From DAIDKA01 sp963726995 (lineage in GTDB: Bacteria > Pseudomonadota > Gammaproteobacteria > Steroidobacterales > Steroidobacteraceae): DNA of 64,000 nt. Position 1 is the stretch's first letter; each line of letters begins with the position of its first letter. The notes below the pieces were generated by a model, which did no database searches, had not been told where the DNA came from, and was given only the letters and a program-made list of their open reading frames with translations. The stretch is taken from positions 806,001-870,000 of the forward strand of contig CAVSEP010000007.1 in assembly GCA_963726995.1 (NCBI GenBank), written 5' to 3'. The position numbers were made by a program, and so were the translations under genes. Shown here piece by piece: positions 62,820 through 64,000 of this stretch.

Positions 62820-64000
62820 CTATTCCTGCTCGCCGGGATTGGGCTTGCCGCTGACGGGATTGTTGTAGTGATACGGCACGATCTGCAGCTTCGGGAACGA
62901 CTGGTAGACCACGGTCGGCGGCTGGTCCGGCGGGATGACGGTGCTGGGGGAATCCATCGGAATCGGCTTGGCGGCCCAGCCCTGATCGTAGTCGCCCCAG
63001 AAGGTGACGTAGTAGTGCAGCTTGCTGAACTTCCAGGTCCCCCGGTCATTCACGTATTCATTCTCATAGACGCCGCCGCCCCAACGACCCTTGCCGCCGC
63101 GTGATAGTTGCACGTCGCTGCGCCAGCGCGCCTTGGCGGTGCGGTTGTCCGCGGAGATATGGATGATGGGCTGCACCATGACGTAGTTGTTGAGCTGGCC
63201 CTCCTCGAGTCCCTGCGGGCCCATCAGGGACAGGGCGCGCTGCACGTGCGCATTGCCGATGTAGACCCCGCTTTGGCCGAACTCGTAGCTGCCATCGCGA
63301 CTGAATAGCGCGGCAGCCTTCTGCCACTGACCCTTGTCGATGTAGTAGCCGTACATGGCCTGCAGGTTCTCGATGGCCCGCACCGAATGCGTACGCGCCA
63401 GCTGCAGCTCCTTCACATCGGCCAGCTGCTCGAGCCGCCCCAGTTCGTCGTCGCGGCGCTTGGGCACGGCTATGGGCGCCCGACTCTGGATGGCCCGCGG
63501 CGACTCGCCATAGTCGTACGGCGGCACGAACACCGCCGGAAACGGCGCGTACTGCGCCGGGGCCGGTGCATCGGCCGGGAAGTCCCTGGCAACCGGGGAC
63601 TGCCAGTTGCCGGCCACCGGCTTCAGGGCGGCCCAACCGCCCTGGTAGGGCGCCTCGAAGTTCAGGTAGTAGCGTCGGGCCTTGATCTTCCAGACATCGT
63701 TGTCATTGACGTAGTCGTCTTCGATGACGGCGTCGCCCCAGGTTGCGGATTTCTTGTATTCACCCAGCAGGCCCCATTCACGCCAGCGCGCCTGCGCACT
63801 CTTGCCGTCGGCGGCGACCATGACCAGGGGCTGCAGCTGCATGCGCAGGTTCAGGCGCCCGAAGGGCAGCCCGGGACCGTCCTTCATGCTGCCGCCGCCA
63901 TGACGGGTCAGCAGCTCGCGGATGTGCGCCTTGCCCCGGTACACGCCATCGACGCCCCACTGGAAAGTCCCATCATCAGTGAACAGGTCGGCCGCTTCGC
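62820..64000 (-). CDS. Tandem SnoaL-like domain protein, N-terminus outside the window
   Basis: The gene enters from the right edge; about 393 codons are visible. It has two similar SnoaL-like domains. The first (EAADLFTDDGTFQWGVDGVY, RGKAHIRELL, WKIKARRYYLNFEAPYQGGW) is partial. The second has LQAMYGYYIDKGQWQKAAAL, FSRDGSYEFGQSGVYIGNAH and WKFSKLHYYVTFWGDYDQGW. The linker holds PVAGNWQSP. The C-terminus carries the YHYNNPVSGKPNP motif shared with the next gene. A signal peptide would be expected beyond position 64000. It leads a three-gene set (tandem SnoaL, SnoaL, Tat-SDR) transcribed leftward. Confidence 0.82.
   Translation of the reverse strand, partial: EAADLFTDDGTFQWGVDGVYRGKAHIRELLTRHGGGSMKDGPGLPFGRLNLRMQLQPLVMVAADGKSAQARWREWGLLGEYKKSATWGDAVIEDDYVNDNDVWKIKARRYYLNFEAPYQGGWAALKPVAGNWQSPVARDFPADAPAPAQYAPFPAVFVPPYDYGESPRAIQSRAPIAVPKRRDDELGRLEQLADVKELQLARTHSVRAIENLQAMYGYYIDKGQWQKAAALFSRDGSYEFGQSGVYIGNAHVQRALSLMGPQGLEEGQLNNYVMVQPIIHISADNRTAKARWRSDVQLSRGGKGRWGGGVYENEYVNDRGTWKFSKLHYYVTFWGDYDQGWAAKPIPMDSPSTVIPPDQPPTVVYQSFPKLQIVPYHYNNPVSGKPNPGEQE

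Noticed and set aside
1..64000. Search for tRNA, rRNA, CRISPR arrays, transposases, integrase or phage genes
   Set aside because: No cloverleaf with CCA end, no spaced identical repeats and no mobile-element protein motifs were seen. A tRNA or covariance scan would settle the RNA part.

Overview
The window is GC-rich DNA (by eye roughly two-thirds G+C) packed with short-spaced genes. The conserved genes point to a free-living gammaproteobacterium: a DUF2058 (YaiL-type) protein, an NsrR-like Rrf2 repressor, phosphoenolpyruvate carboxylase, a CecR/YbiH-type TetR regulator beside an EmrA/EmrB/NodT efflux set, and a BarA-like hybrid kinase. The many TonB, PQQ, cytochrome c, tannase and SnoaL-like exported proteins resemble soil lineages such as Steroidobacteraceae and relatives. 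That placement is inference. I saw no rRNA, tRNA, CRISPR array, insertion sequence or phage gene. The longest stretch without a gene is 26969-27265 (297 bases), which holds a candidate operator.

Layout. 1-8.1 kb: central metabolism (an epimerase fragment, pgm, a Bcr-type exporter, transaldolase with a DedA-rhodanese fusion, a RutE-like reductase, DUF2058, mmsA). 8.2-16.4 kb: exported unknowns, a cupin, ppc, a lipoprotein and a TonB-dependent receptor. 16.5-27.0 kb: a periplasmic redox region with a cytochrome c-like protein, a beta-propeller protein, OsmC, an NsrR-like regulator with a CxxCH protein, a quinohemoprotein alcohol dehydrogenase, and a flavinylation set (b-type cytochrome-like membrane protein, ApbE, FMN-binding protein, porin). 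27.3-34.3 kb: YbjQ, an FAH-family enzyme, a TetR regulator divergent from a three-gene drug efflux operon, and an SRPBCC protein. 34.6-39.5 kb: a REC-GGDEF-EAL protein coupled to a hybrid histidine kinase. 39.5-54.6 kb: catabolic and exported genes (SnoaL, MFS, isochorismatase-like, GH35-like, two tandem copies of an uncharacterised two-gene module, DUF6152, a gutted DUF1592-type gene, tannase, thioredoxin-like, aldehyde dehydrogenase, AraC, VOC, AlkD). 54.7-56.7 kb: an ArsR-DUF899-DUF899-small membrane protein operon. 56.7-64 kb: exported unknowns, a MoaF-like protein with a duplicated architecture, several SnoaL-like proteins and a Tat-exported short-chain dehydrogenase.

Two themes stand out. 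First, extracytoplasmic redox and secreted catabolic proteins of unknown function dominate the second half, with clear local duplications. Second, six otherwise intact genes carry nine frameshifts. Every one is corrected by removing a single base, usually from a short homopolymer. This looks like systematic insertion error in the sequence rather than gene decay, so these genes should be read as probably functional.
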